DNA of 64,000 bases from Flavobacteriales bacterium UBA6057 (GCA_002428995.1 DIYJ01000017.1:186001-250000), one strand, 5' to 3'; shown: positions 8,247 through 17,299, counted from the stretch's first letter. Numbers and translations: made by a program. The notes: a model not told the origin generated them from the sequence alone.

Positions 8247-9046
8247 TTCTTCTCGATTGTTTTCTGCTTTCCTTTTTTCTTGTCTTCCTTGTTCAGCATC
8301 ATCATCTGGATGCGCTGATCTTCATTGCGGGCGGCTTCCAGCATTTGCTCCGCTTCGCGCGGAGAAAGCTTCATCGGCTGTGCCTGTTGCTGTTCCTCCT
8401 TACCCTTCTGCTCTTTGTCCTCGGGCTTGGAATCTTTGGACTCTTCCTTCTCCTGATCTTTCTTATCCTGATTGTCGCCCTTGTCCTGCTTGTCTTCTTT
8501 ATCCTGCTTTTCCTGATCCTTTTTGTCCTGATCTTTCTGCTCGTTCTTGTCTTGCTTGTCCTCGTTGTCTTTGTTTTCCTGATCCTGCTGATCCTTGTTC
8601 TCTTGCTCTTGCTGTTGTTGCTCTTTCAACATCTTCTGGGCGTAGGCGAGGTTGTAGCGCGTATCCTGAGCGGTGGGATCCAGTCTTAGCGATTGCTTGT
8701 AAGCGTCAATGCTCTTTTCAAATTCACCGGATTGCAAATGCGTGTTTCCCAGGTTGTGATAAGCCTGAGCTTTTTGTACATCATCTTGTCCGTTGCTAAT
8801 GGCCTGTTCATAGCGACTGAGGGCCTCTTCATAGTTGCCCTGTCTGTAATCCGCATTTCCCAGATTGTAAGTGCCTTTGAATGATTCAGGGTTCTTTTCC
8901 AGCGCAGCGGTGTAGTGCTTTTTCGCTTCGTCATAATCACCCGCCTCAAAGGACTTGTTGCCTCTGTAAACATCTAGATCGCCTTGGGCAAAAGATCCCA
9001 GACCGGAAACGATAAACAGGAGTGATATGCAGATGTTTTTTGCCAT
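8240..9046 (-). CDS. batC: BatC, TPR protein with charged low-complexity tail
   Basis: 268 aa from the ATG at 9046; the frame is open to a GTG two codons upstream. A signal peptide (ICISLLFIVSGLGSFAQ) precedes three TPR units (~20-130; GNKSFEAGDYDEAKKHYTAA, NYEEALSRYEQAI, EFEKSIDAYKQSLRLDP). A ~100-residue tract made almost only of Q, D, K, E and N follows, then a short helical end with MKLSPREAEQMLEAARNED. This is the BatC layout. The repetitive tail creates a long Leu-rich open frame on the opposite strand, which is an artefact. It sits 9 bp after batB and overlaps batD. Confidence 0.83.
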   Translation of the reverse strand: MAKNICISLLFIVSGLGSFAQGDLDVYRGNKSFEAGDYDEAKKHYTAALEKNPESFKGTYNLGNADYRQGNYEEALSRYEQAISNGQDDVQKAQAYHNLGNTHLQSGEFEKSIDAYKQSLRLDPTAQDTRYNLAYAQKMLKEQQQQEQENKDQQDQENKDNEDKQDKNEQKDQDKKDQEKQDKEDKQDKGDNQDKKDQEKEESKDSKPEDKEQKGKEEQQQAQPMKLSPREAEQMLEAARNEDQRIQMMMLNKEDKKKGKQKTIEKNW

Positions 9047-9055
9047 AAACACGAC

Positions 9056-10081
9056 TTACGAAGCAAACAACTTTTCCCACCACAATGATTTAGTGTTGGG
9101 AATTATTAACTCGATCACTAGAAATATTAACGCGAAAACGAGCAGGTATTGAAAGCGGTCTTCATAATCGCTGTAAACCTTTGATCCATATTCCACCTTC
9201 TCCATTTTCTCTACTTCGTCAAAAATGAAATCGATGCCGCTCTGACTGTTGTTCGCTCGGATGAAGAGTCCACCTGTTTCGGCCGCAAGGTCTTTCAGCA
9301 TTCCTTCATCCAGCTTGGTCACTACCGTGCTGCCATCTTTTGCCTGGAGGAATCCAACGCGCTCGCCTCGCTTATACACAGGAATCGGAGCACCTTGTGC
9401 CGATCCCATGCCTATGCTGTGAATCACCACATCCATGTCCGCGGCTGAAGAAGCGGCTTCCGTAAAGCTCTCTTCATGATTCTCCCCATCAGAGATGAGC
9501 ACGATGACTTTGGAAGCAGGTGAGTCTTCCTCAAAGGAACTGACACAGAGATCGATGGCATTGCCAATATCTGTTCCCTGCGTGGTAATTAGTCGCGTGT
9601 CTATGCTGTTCAAAAAGAGCTTGGCGGCTGAATAATCAGTAGTAATGGGCAGTTGCACAAAGGCCTTACCCGCAAAGACTACGATTCCGATGCGATCGCC
9701 TTTGAGACGAGTCAGCAATTCCTGAATGGCACGCTTCGCTCGTTCCAGTCGATTGGGATAAAGGTCCTCCGCTTGCATGCTATTGCTGATGTCAAGCGCA
9801 ATCATCACATCCACGCCCTTACGCTTCACTTCCTCTAGTTTTGATCCAAACTGCGGGTTGGCAATGGCCAGGATCAGCGCTGCGATTCCGAGGCTGTAAA
9901 TGATCAATTTCAACCATGCCTTGGCACGCGTGCGCATCGGAACCATGGTGTCCATCAACGCGGGATCCATGACTTTCTTCAACTGTCGCCTCTGCCACGC
10001 CACGTAGATCAACTGGATGAGCCAGATCAACGGGATCAGCGCCAGCAAGTAGAGGTAATATGGATGCTCAAAACGTACCAT
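9056..10081 (-). CDS. batB: BatB, VWA-domain membrane protein
   Basis: 341 aa. Two membrane segments at the N-terminus (~10-28 and ~57-75; LIIYSLGIAALILAIANPQF), then a von Willebrand factor A domain with a complete MIDAS: DISNSMQAED (DxSxS), TQGTDIGNAI (Thr) and LISDGENHEE (Asp). A closing membrane helix is at ~315-332. The VWA domain should bind a divalent metal and a partner protein outside the cytoplasmic membrane. The gene shares one base with the end of batA (stop/start overlap), as expected for a co-translated pair. Confidence 0.9.
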   Translation of the reverse strand: MVRFEHPYYLYLLALIPLIWLIQLIYVAWQRRQLKKVMDPALMDTMVPMRTRAKAWLKLIIYSLGIAALILAIANPQFGSKLEEVKRKGVDVMIALDISNSMQAEDLYPNRLERAKRAIQELLTRLKGDRIGIVVFAGKAFVQLPITTDYSAAKLFLNSIDTRLITTQGTDIGNAIDLCVSSFEEDSPASKVIVLISDGENHEESFTEAASSAADMDVVIHSIGMGSAQGAPIPVYKRGERVGFLQAKDGSTVVTKLDEGMLKDLAAETGGLFIRANNSQSGIDFIFDEVEKMEKVEYGSKVYSDYEDRFQYLLVFALIFLVIELIIPNTKSLWWEKLFAS

Positions 10082-11073
10082 CAGATGAAAGCACTTTTCA
10101 TGATCGTTTTGCGGAGCAAGAATTCCAGGCCTATCAGTGCCAGTGCCAGCAGAGCCAGAGGCAAGAACTCTTCGCTTTTCTTTTCAAACTGTTGTTCCTC
10201 GATCACAGTCTTCTCCAACTGATCGATCTCTTCGTAAATGGACCCCAGAGAGGCGTTGTCAGTGGCGCGGAAGTATCGCCCGCCCGTCAGCTTCGAGATC
10301 TCCTTCAGCGTTTCTTCATCAATGTCCACCGGCATCATTTGGTAGCGAACCTGGCCAAAGTATTGCACAGGCATCGGAGCCTCCCCCTTGGTACCAACAC
10401 CAATGGTGTAAACCTTCACCCCGAAGGTGGAAGCAATTTCAGCTGCTGTCAACGGTGGAATGGACCCAGAGCGATTCACGCCATCCGTAAGGAGAATTAC
10501 AACCTTGCTTTTGGCATCGCTTTCTTTCAGGCGATTCACGGCATTGGCGAGCCCCATGCCGATTGCTGTTCCATCCTGGATCATCCCATTTTCGATGTCG
10601 CGAAGCAGGTTGACCAGCTTTTCATGATCGGTCGTCAAGGGACACTGGGTAAAGCTTTCGCCACTGTAAACCACAAGCCCAATTCGATCGTTGGGACGGG
10701 CCTTCACGAACTCTGTAGCCACGTCCTTCGCTGCTTCCAGCCGATTGGGCTCAAAGTCCCGTGCGAGCATACTCCCTGAAATGTCAAAGGCCAGCACGAT
10801 GTCAATTCCTTCTGTTTTAATGTCTTGCCAGCTAATACTCGACTGTGGTCTTGCCAGTGCCACAATGATGGCTGCAATGGCCAGCAACCTCAAACCGAAC
10901 ACGAAATGAGGAAGGAAAACCTTCCACTGATCGAAGCCGCTGGCAAATTCGCGGGTAGAAAAGTCCATCACCGGCACAGCCTGCCATTGCCTTATGATGT
11001 GCCACGCGAGCAGCAAGGGAATGATCATAAGACCCCACAGAAATTCAATATGCATGAATTCCCAATCAGCCAT
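10081..11073 (-). CDS. batA: BatA, VWA-domain membrane protein
   Basis: 330 aa from the ATG at 11073; a GTG three codons upstream is also possible and would overlap the preceding gene. The layout is as in BatB: N-terminal membrane segments (FLWGLMIIPLLLAWHII and LLAIAAIIVALARPQ), a VWA domain with intact MIDAS residues (DISGSMLARD, QDGTAIGMGL, LLTDGVNRSG) and a C-terminal membrane helix (FLPLALLALALIGLEFLL). BatA and BatB are paralogues and in studied species form a complex. The order BatA then BatB downstream of MoxR and DUF58 is the conserved one. Confidence 0.9.
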   Translation of the reverse strand: MADWEFMHIEFLWGLMIIPLLLAWHIIRQWQAVPVMDFSTREFASGFDQWKVFLPHFVFGLRLLAIAAIIVALARPQSSISWQDIKTEGIDIVLAFDISGSMLARDFEPNRLEAAKDVATEFVKARPNDRIGLVVYSGESFTQCPLTTDHEKLVNLLRDIENGMIQDGTAIGMGLANAVNRLKESDAKSKVVILLTDGVNRSGSIPPLTAAEIASTFGVKVYTIGVGTKGEAPMPVQYFGQVRYQMMPVDIDEETLKEISKLTGGRYFRATDNASLGSIYEEIDQLEKTVIEEQQFEKKSEEFLPLALLALALIGLEFLLRKTIMKSAFI

Positions 11074-12049
11074 TGCGATCACCGTTTGAAGATTCTGTCT
11101 TGGGTGGCAGGTTTTCTGCTGAATGCTCTACTTCTTCACGCTTGGTTTCCTGTACAAAGTCGTAAGCCATTTGCAGGTTCATTTCGTTCTCTCTGCTCTC
11201 AGGCTTTTCCTTCGCAAACTTTACCAGATCGGCCAAAAACAGCAATTGCTTCAGCTGAGACAGCGATGGGCTTCCAATGTCTGGGTTGCGCCTCAGACTC
11301 GCGTGAATCTCATCTGTAGTTTGTTCCAATGCAGGCACCAGGAATCGATACTCAATGTATTCCCGGAGGATCTCCGTCAACTCAGAATAGTAGTGTTTGA
11401 TCTCGCCCTTTTGCCAGAGCTCCTGTTGCTTCAGTTGATCGAGGCGCTCCAAGGCTCGTACGTGTGCTATAACAGGCGGTACTACCGGCTCAACCACTTC
11501 CTCTGGCTTACGCCTTGCGAGCCAAAGAGAAAGCAAAACAATCAGAATGAGTAGTGGAATGCCAATGTAGAAGTACTGCTGGTTTTCGATGAGCCACTCC
11601 TTCAGCGAGAACGGAGCTTCAGCCACTCCTTTGATATCGTAGATGCCCTTGGATGTATCCACTTCCACGGTCGCAATGCTCACCAGCAAAGGGTTCGATA
11701 AAACTTCCTTGCCGTTGATTGTGGCAATGCGCGGAGTGATAGGGAAGTATCCCGTATCAAATGAAGTGAAGGTGATTCTTTGGGTGAAAACACGCTGACT
11801 GAGATCGTCTCCCTCATAGTTCGTGTCCAGCTTCGACCGCTCCAACACTTCCAGCTCGCTGATGATGGTATCGCCAATGACTGGAAATGCCACCGTATCG
11901 CTGGCATGACTTCGAAGTACCACTTCCAACACTGCCTTTTCTCCGATCATGAACAGTTCACGATCCGTGCTGATGGACAAGCTTCGCTCCTGCGCCATCG
12001 AACACAAGGCGAGCACCAAACTCATGTATGTCAAACACCAAGCTTTCAT
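11066..12049 (-). CDS. BatD-like/DUF4381-like envelope protein of the Bat operon
   Basis: 327 aa. Signal peptide (MKAWCLTYMSLVLALCSMAQ), a beta-sandwich periplasmic part (~20-155; STDRELFMIGEKAVLEVVL resembles the repeats of batD), one membrane helix (YFYIGIPLLILIVLLSLWLA, ~165-185), then a cytoplasmic helical region (YYSELTEILREYIEYRFLVP) typical of DUF4381-type proteins. It always sits between DUF58 and BatA in such operons. I infer a structural role linking the MoxR/DUF58 side to the BatA/B complex. It overlaps DUF58 by 4 nt and approaches or overlaps batA. Confidence 0.75.
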   Translation of the reverse strand: MKAWCLTYMSLVLALCSMAQERSLSISTDRELFMIGEKAVLEVVLRSHASDTVAFPVIGDTIISELEVLERSKLDTNYEGDDLSQRVFTQRITFTSFDTGYFPITPRIATINGKEVLSNPLLVSIATVEVDTSKGIYDIKGVAEAPFSLKEWLIENQQYFYIGIPLLILIVLLSLWLARRKPEEVVEPVVPPVIAHVRALERLDQLKQQELWQKGEIKHYYSELTEILREYIEYRFLVPALEQTTDEIHASLRRNPDIGSPSLSQLKQLLFLADLVKFAKEKPESRENEMNLQMAYDFVQETKREEVEHSAENLPPKTESSNGDRNG

Positions 12050-12921
12050 CGTCTCGATTCTCTTTGTTTGAACAGGTTCATCAATGGAGTGACGTACGGT
12101 CGATCGGTGTAAAGCGTGGTGAAATCAACCCCGGTTCTTCGCAGTGTTTCGGTGGTTTTATGCTCGTGTTGCTTGACACGTGCGGCATATACGCGCTGGT
12201 TTTTCTTAGAGGAGGTATCCAGCCAGAAACGCTTTCCCGTTTCGGGGTCGACCATGGGGGCTAATCCAAGGTTGGGAAGCCTTTCTTCCGCAGGGTCGCG
12301 GGTCACCAAAGCCACCATGTCGTGCTTTCGTTTAGCTACGGAAAGGGGAAGCTCATATCCTTCATCGTAGAAATCAGAAAGAAGGAAGGCAATGCTGCGC
12401 TTTTTGGTCACATTGTTGAAAAAGCGCAGTGCCTCAGAAATGTTGGTTCCCGTGTGCTGAGGCTCGAAATCGATCAATTCCCGAATGATGCGCAAAATGT
12501 GTGACTTACCCTTCTTGGGAGGGATGAACTTTTCTACCGTTTCTGAAAATAGGATCACTCCGATTTTATCGTTGTTCTGAGCGGCTGAGAACGCCATTAC
12601 CGCGGCTACCTCCGTGGTGAGTTGACGCTTCAACATGCTGCGCGTTCCGAAATTCTCAGAACCACTCACATCAATGAGCAGCATGACGGTCATTTCCCGC
12701 TCTTCTTCAAAAACCTTCACGTAGGGATGATTGAAGCGAGCCGTCACATTCCAGTCAATACTTCGGATCGGATCACCGGGAAGATATTCCCGAACCTCGC
12801 TGAAAGCCATACCACGACCCTTAAAAGCCGAGTGGTATTCACCAGAAAAGATCTGGCTACTGAGGCCTTTGGTCTTGATTTCTATTTTCCTGACTTTCTT
12901 GAGTAATTCCGAGGTTTCCAT
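12046..12921 (-). CDS. DUF58 domain-containing protein
   Basis: 291 aa without membrane segments. The DUF58 signature is intact: FSEVREYLPGDPIRSIDWNV followed by HPYVKVFEEERE. After it comes a VWA-like fold with LLIDVSGSENFG (DxSxS) and HTGTNISEAL. DUF58 proteins are encoded next to MoxR ATPases and are thought to be client or effector partners whose metal-binding domain is acted on by the ATPase. Spacing to the MoxR gene is 44 bp and overlap with the next gene is 4 nt, so it is the second gene of the operon. Confidence 0.88.
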   Translation of the reverse strand: METSELLKKVRKIEIKTKGLSSQIFSGEYHSAFKGRGMAFSEVREYLPGDPIRSIDWNVTARFNHPYVKVFEEEREMTVMLLIDVSGSENFGTRSMLKRQLTTEVAAVMAFSAAQNNDKIGVILFSETVEKFIPPKKGKSHILRIIRELIDFEPQHTGTNISEALRFFNNVTKKRSIAFLLSDFYDEGYELPLSVAKRKHDMVALVTRDPAEERLPNLGLAPMVDPETGKRFWLDTSSKKNQRVYAARVKQHEHKTTETLRRTGVDFTTLYTDRPYVTPLMNLFKQRESRR

Positions 12922-12965
12922 GTGAGAAAGAATGCGTTTTGTTCAACCGGGTTTAAACGCAGACT

Positions 12966-13964
12966 CTAGGGTACTTCGACCTTATTCAGGATTTCGTCTA
13001 CAATGTGTTCAGAGGTGATGTTTTCGGCTTCAGCCTCATAGGTCAAGCCTATTCTGTGACGAAGCACATCGTGGCTGATCGCTCTCACATCTTCGGGGAT
13101 GACGTAACCTCTGCGCTTGATGAAGGCATAGGCTTTAGCAGCCAGAGCCAGGTTGATGCTGGCGCGTGGTGAACCACCAAAGGAGATGAGGTCTTCGTAG
13201 TTTTTCAAGCCATAAGCGGAAGGCTCACGGGAAGCAAATACGATGTCTACGATGTACTGCTCGATCTTCTCATCCATGTACACCTTGCGGACAATATCCC
13301 GGGCTTTCATAATGTCAGCAGGCTTTAGGATTTTGCTTACGGCAGGGAAGCTGCTGGCGCTCGTGTTTTGACGAATGATGCGCATTTCCTCTTCCCGCTT
13401 GGGATAATCCAAAACGACCTTGAGCATGAAGCGGTCTACCTGAGCTTCCGGTAGGGGATAGGTTCCTTCTTGTTCCACGGGATTTTGAGTCGCCAGCACA
13501 AGGAATGGTTTGGGGAGATCGAAGGTTTGATCGCCAATGGTGACTTGCTTCTCCTGCATGGCTTCGAGCAGCGCACTTTGCACCTTGGCCGGAGCACGGT
13601 TGATCTCATCTGCCAGCACAAAATTGGCAAACACAGGCCCTTTGCGAACGCTGAAGCTATCTGTTTTGATTTGGTAAATCTGAGTGCCCACCACATCCGC
13701 GGGAAGCAGGTCAGGTGTGAACTGAATGCGGCTGAAGTCTGCTTCAATCGTGGAAGCCAATGACTTGATGGCGAGTGTTTTTGCCAGACCGGGAACACCT
13801 TCCAACAGCAAATGGCCGTTGGCCAGGAGCGCGATCATCATCCGGTCGATCATGTAGTGCTGACCGATGATCACTTTTTCCATTTCGCGATTGATCAATT
13901 CAATGAACGCACTCTCGCGCTCAATCAACTCATTCATTTGACGGATGTCAGTCGCTGTATCCAT
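12966..13964 (-). CDS. MoxR-family AAA+ ATPase
   Basis: 332 aa from the ATG at 13964; the open frame extends two codons to a TTG. Walker A is GVPGLAKTLAIKSLA, Walker B is FVLADEINRAP, sensor 1 is LATQNPVEQEGTYPLPEAQ, and the C-terminal AAA lid (AFIKRRGYVIPEDVRAI) is present. MoxR ATPases act as chaperones that remodel or load metal onto VWA proteins. As first gene of the eight-gene Bat operon it most likely serves DUF58 and BatA/B. The promoter should lie in 13965-14143, but no clean -7 box is seen on the minus strand. Confidence 0.92.
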   Translation of the reverse strand: MDTATDIRQMNELIERESAFIELINREMEKVIIGQHYMIDRMMIALLANGHLLLEGVPGLAKTLAIKSLASTIEADFSRIQFTPDLLPADVVGTQIYQIKTDSFSVRKGPVFANFVLADEINRAPAKVQSALLEAMQEKQVTIGDQTFDLPKPFLVLATQNPVEQEGTYPLPEAQVDRFMLKVVLDYPKREEEMRIIRQNTSASSFPAVSKILKPADIMKARDIVRKVYMDEKIEQYIVDIVFASREPSAYGLKNYEDLISFGGSPRASINLALAAKAYAFIKRRGYVIPEDVRAISHDVLRHRIGLTYEAEAENITSEHIVDEILNKVEVP

Positions 13965-14072
13965 AAGCAAGTCTTATCAACAATTTGAGGTACTTCAGTA
14001 ACGCGCAAAAATCTTAAAAGAAGACCCCTTGGGAAGCCTTCCGCTGTTAAACAATGTTAATAACTATTTCTT

Positions 14073-14101
14073 CTGAAAGCCTTGTAAACACTGGCTTTCA
14101 G
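14073..14101. promoter_or_regulatory. 9-bp inverted repeat with 11-nt loop upstream of the MazG-like gene
   Basis: CTGAAAGCC is followed 11 nt later by its exact complement GGCTTTCAG. There is no T-run behind it, so it does not look like a terminator. It lies between the divergent MoxR and MazG-like genes and could be a leader hairpin or operator. Confidence 0.4.
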
Positions 14102-14143
14102 AGCATCTTTGTCTGCTCGAAATTTCAAATCTTAACAGTTCAG

Positions 14144-14560
14144 ATGAGTGATCAAACTGCTTCCAAAATGACCCTTGAACAGGTCATCAATCACGTACGC
14201 GATTTTCACAATGCCTTTGGGATCAAAAATGAGGAAAGCCCAAAGGGTGAAATTGACGACAAGACCATGCTTCTCCGTTACAAACTGATGCGCGAAGAAA
14301 ACGAAGAATATCTGGAAGCGGCACAAAACGGTGATCTGGTGGAAGTGGCAGATGCTTTAGGGGATATGCTCTACATTCTGTGCGGCACGATTTTGAGTCA
14401 TGGGGTGCAGCACAAGATCGCAGAAGTGTTCGAGGAAATTCAGCGCAGCAACATGAGTAAGCTGGACAAGGATGGAAAGCCGATTTACAGGGAAGACGGC
14501 AAGGTGATGAAGAGTGAACTTTACTTCAAACCCGACATCCAAAAGATTCTGGAGAACTAA
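14144..14560 (+). CDS. MazG-like nucleoside triphosphate pyrophosphohydrolase
   Basis: 138 aa from the ATG at 14144; the frame is open 30 codons further up, but that part has no family features. The all-alpha NTP-PPase signature is present: REENEEYLEAA (ExxE) and EVADALGDMLYILCG (ExxD). An extension contains KPIYREDGKVMKSELYFKPD, a form known from phage and bacterial pyrophosphohydrolase-like proteins. It should cleave a nucleotide triphosphate to monophosphate and pyrophosphate in the cytosol. The precise substrate is open. It is convergent with ribH, 14 bp apart. Confidence 0.8.
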   Translation: MSDQTASKMTLEQVINHVRDFHNAFGIKNEESPKGEIDDKTMLLRYKLMREENEEYLEAAQNGDLVEVADALGDMLYILCGTILSHGVQHKIAEVFEEIQRSNMSKLDKDGKPIYREDGKVMKSELYFKPDIQKILEN

Positions 14561-14574
14561 AAGGAATCGCAGAA

Positions 14575-15069
14575 TTATCGTGGGAAACCGCTGCCTCTCA
14601 ATCCCAGCATGTTGAGTGCGGTGACGGCAGCTTCTGTGCCTTTGTTTCCATGTACTCCACCGCTGCGTGCCCGACTCTGTTCAATATTGTTGTCCGTAAG
14701 CACTCCAAATATTACCGGTTTGCTGAATTTGAGAGCCACATCTTTTACACCCTGTGAAACGGCTTCACACACGTAATCGAAGTGGCTGGTCTCCCCGCGA
14801 ATGACGGAACCCAAACAAATCACTGCATCCGCCTGACCTAATTCGATGGCCCATTGTGCTCCCAAAGGCAGTTCGAAACTTCCCGGAACCTCCAGGTATT
14901 CAATCTGCTTTTCTTCCACACCGGCTTCCAGTAGCAGTTTCTTCGCACCCTTGTAAAGGTTGTCCGTGATCTCTGCATTCCATTGCGCTTTTACAATGGC
15001 AATCTTCCAGTAAGAGTTGATTTCGGGAAGGCTCCCGTATTCGGATAGGTTTTGATTGGCCGTAGCCAT
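14575..15069 (-). CDS. ribH: 6,7-dimethyl-8-ribityllumazine synthase
   Basis: 164 aa, a normal size. Key motifs are VPGSFELPLGAQW, CLGSVIRGETSHFDYV (the His acts in catalysis; GxT region binds phosphate) and FGVLTDNNIEQSRAR. It condenses 5-amino-6-ribitylamino-uracil with dihydroxybutanone phosphate in riboflavin synthesis and forms 60-meric or pentameric shells in homologues. It lies 2 bp after the TPR membrane protein and is co-transcribed with it; this pairing is common in Bacteroidota, with no known mechanistic link. Confidence 0.95.
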   Translation of the reverse strand: MATANQNLSEYGSLPEINSYWKIAIVKAQWNAEITDNLYKGAKKLLLEAGVEEKQIEYLEVPGSFELPLGAQWAIELGQADAVICLGSVIRGETSHFDYVCEAVSQGVKDVALKFSKPVIFGVLTDNNIEQSRARSGGVHGNKGTEAAVTALNMLGLRGSGFPR

Positions 15070-15071
15070 CG

Positions 15072-15755
15072 TTATCCAGCGATTTTTCCTTCTACCCGAG
15101 CGATGAACTTGTCAATACCCGAACCTTCGGAGCTGGTTGGGTACTGAGCCTTGATTTCCTTGTAAGCATTGAGCGCGTCTTCAAGGTCACCGACTTCTTC
15201 GTAAGCCCTTCCTACCTTCATCAGGTAAATAGGAGCAGTCAAATTATTGTCGTTGTGCTCAACTGCATTGTTGTAATATCCGATGGCTCGGTCCACCTGA
15301 CCCAACTCCATGTAGGCATCTCCTGTAGCACCCAATGCCACCGCGCAGATCATGACATCATTGCAATCGAAATCTTCCAGATACTCAATCGCGCTTTCGT
15401 AATCTCCGGATCTTAGATAGCAAACACCGGCATAGTAGTGAGCCAGATTCGCGCTTTGAGTCATGCCGTATTCATCGATGATATCGAGGAAGCCATAGGC
15501 TCCGGCATTTCCATTGAGAGCAAGCTGCAAACTATCCTCACCAAAAGCCTTCTCAGCAGGCCACATCATTTCACGCGCTTCTTCTTCCTGAGGCATCAGG
15601 TAGAAATTGTTGTATGCGAAGTATGACAGTATCAATAACAGTACAACACCGGCAATGATGCTCAGACTCTTCTGGTTCTCGATGATCCACTGTTCCGATT
15701 TCGAGTAGGCCTGTTCTACGTCAACGATTACCTCTTCTTGATTGTCTTTTGCCAT
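15072..15755 (-). CDS. YfgM-like TPR protein with one membrane helix
   Basis: 227 aa from the ATG at 15755; the frame extends 18 codons upstream past the promoter box, so the upstream start is unlikely. An N-terminal cytoplasmic stretch (MAKDNQEEVIVDVEQAYSKS) precedes one membrane helix (SLSIIAGVVLLLILSYFAY). The outer part consists of four or more TPR-like units (AGVCYLRSGDYESAIEYLED, YMELGQVDRAIGYYNNAVEH, EVGDLEDALNAYKEIKAQYP). This is the layout of YfgM/TPR_21 proteins, which in E. coli work with the periplasmic chaperone network around SecYEG. Transcribed from the -7 box at 15778-15785. Confidence 0.8.
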   Translation of the reverse strand: MAKDNQEEVIVDVEQAYSKSEQWIIENQKSLSIIAGVVLLLILSYFAYNNFYLMPQEEEAREMMWPAEKAFGEDSLQLALNGNAGAYGFLDIIDEYGMTQSANLAHYYAGVCYLRSGDYESAIEYLEDFDCNDVMICAVALGATGDAYMELGQVDRAIGYYNNAVEHNDNNLTAPIYLMKVGRAYEEVGDLEDALNAYKEIKAQYPTSSEGSGIDKFIARVEGKIAG

Positions 15756-15777
15756 TGGGTCGTGAAAATTGAAGCTG

Positions 15778-15785
15778 CAAATATA
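15778..15785 (-). promoter_or_regulatory. -7 box (TATATTTG) for the TPR-ribH operon
   Basis: An exact TATATTTG on the minus strand, 22 bp before the ATG at 15755. This is the best form of the Bacteroidota -7 consensus. Confidence 0.55.
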
Positions 15786-15915
15786 TCTTCTTTGGAAGAC
15801 TATACGCACGCACAGCCATTAGTTGTTTGTGCATTGCTCAGAGACAACTGCAATTGCCCCACGGATTCGCTCCGGGTCTATGCATTCTAAGGCTTCTGAA
15901 ACACCATCGTATCGC

Positions 15916-15923
15916 TACATTTG
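15916..15923 (+). promoter_or_regulatory. -7 box (TACATTTG) for ffh
   Basis: TACATTTG followed by C, 29 bp before the ffh ATG at 15953. It lies inside the open frame upstream of ffh, which argues that this upstream part is leader and not protein. Confidence 0.5.
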
Positions 15924-15952
15924 CATCCCTTTCGAAAAATCGAAATCAAGAC

Positions 15953-17299
15953 ATGTTTGAAAGCTTAAGTGAAAAGTTAGAGCGCTCGTTTAAGGTGTTG
16001 AAGGGCCAGGGGCAGATCTCAGAGATCAACGTTGCAGAGACGATGAAGGAGATCAGACGCTCGCTGCTCGATGCTGACGTTAACTACAAGATTGCCAAGG
16101 AGTTTACCGATTCTGTGAAACAGAAAGCACTGGGTAGAAATGTGCTCACGGCCGTATCTCCGGGTCAGCTGCTGGTGAAGATCACGCATGAAGAGTTGAC
16201 CAACCTGATGGGGGGCGATAAGGTAGATATAGATTTGAGCGGCAAGCCTTCTGTGGTGTTGATGGCGGGTCTTCAGGGTTCGGGAAAGACCACTCATTCC
16301 GGGAAATTGGCCCGATTCCTTAAAACCAAGCGCTCGCGTCAGATCCTGTTGGTGGCGTGTGATGTGTATCGTCCTGCTGCGATCGACCAGCTCGAAGTTG
16401 TAGGAAAGCAGGTAGGTGTAGAGGTTTACACTGAACGCGAAAATCAAAATCCGGTTGAGATCTCCAAAAACGCGATCAACTATGCGCGCAATAAAGGACT
16501 GAATACAGTGATCATCGATACCGCTGGTCGATTGGCCATCGATGAGGAGATGATGCAGGAGATCGAAGCGATCAAGAAAGCGGTAAATCCAAGCGAGACG
16601 CTGTTTGTGGTGGATGCAATGACCGGTCAGGATGCGGTAAACACCGCCAAGGCCTTCAACGAGCGCATCAACTTCAATGGTGTGATCCTCACGAAGATGG
16701 ACGGTGATACCCGCGGTGGTGCTGCGCTTTCCATTCGATCTGTGGTTCAGAAGCCGATCAAGTTTGTTGGTCTCGGTGAGAAGATGGATGCGCTGGATGT
16801 GTTCCATCCCAGCAGAATGTCAGACCGGATCCTTGGTATGGGTGACATTGTATCGCTGGTAGAACGTGCTCAGGAACAATTTGACGAAGAAGAGGCCAAG
16901 CGACTCCAGAAGAAGCTTGCCAAGAACAAGTTTGACTTCAACGATTTTCTCGGACAGATCCAGCAGATCAAGAAGATGGGGAATGTGAAAGACCTCATGG
17001 GTATGATCCCGGGTATGGGCAAGGCGCTCAAAGACACCGAGATCGATGATGATGCCTTCAAGGGAATTGAAGCGATCATCCGTTCGATGACCAATCAGGA
17101 GCGCGAAAATCCCGGATTGATCAATGGAAGTCGCAGGCAGCGTATCGCCACAGGTAGCGGAACCTCCGTGAATGAGGTGAACAAGTTGCTCAAGCAATTC
17201 GAAGACATGCGCAAGATGATGCGCATGATGAATGACAAGTCGAAGATGAATCAGATGATGCGAGCCATGAAGGGAGCTCCCGGAGGCCCAAGAAGATAA
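15953..17299 (+). CDS. ffh: Signal recognition particle GTPase Ffh
   Basis: 448 aa from the ATG at 15953 (MFESLSEKLERSFKVLKGQG); the open frame begins 42 codons earlier but that part is unrelated to Ffh and contains the promoter box. The N domain is followed by the G domain: GLQGSGKTTHSGKLARFL, DVYRPAAIDQL, DTAGRLAIDEEM, TKMDGDTRGGAALS. The M domain is Met-rich (MGNVKDLMGMIPGMGKAL, RIATGSGTSVNEVNKLLKQF, MRKMMRMMNDKSKMNQMM). It binds signal sequences and 4.5S RNA and delivers ribosomes to FtsY. The stop is directly followed by the folD ATG (TAAATG). Confidence 0.97.
   Translation: MFESLSEKLERSFKVLKGQGQISEINVAETMKEIRRSLLDADVNYKIAKEFTDSVKQKALGRNVLTAVSPGQLLVKITHEELTNLMGGDKVDIDLSGKPSVVLMAGLQGSGKTTHSGKLARFLKTKRSRQILLVACDVYRPAAIDQLEVVGKQVGVEVYTERENQNPVEISKNAINYARNKGLNTVIIDTAGRLAIDEEMMQEIEAIKKAVNPSETLFVVDAMTGQDAVNTAKAFNERINFNGVILTKMDGDTRGGAALSIRSVVQKPIKFVGLGEKMDALDVFHPSRMSDRILGMGDIVSLVERAQEQFDEEEAKRLQKKLAKNKFDFNDFLGQIQQIKKMGNVKDLMGMIPGMGKALKDTEIDDDAFKGIEAIIRSMTNQERENPGLINGSRRQRIATGSGTSVNEVNKLLKQFEDMRKMMRMMNDKSKMNQMMRAMKGAPGGPRR

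Noticed and set aside
8345..8689. Leu-rich plus-strand frame of 114 codons
   Set aside because: It is the complement of the Q/K/D/E-rich tail of BatC; the poly-Leu/Ile/Phe look is a result of codon complement, not a membrane protein.
15827..15952. 42-codon extension of Ffh
   Set aside because: Unrelated to the Ffh N domain and contains the -7 box TACATTTG; the normal Ffh start is MFESLSEKLERSF.
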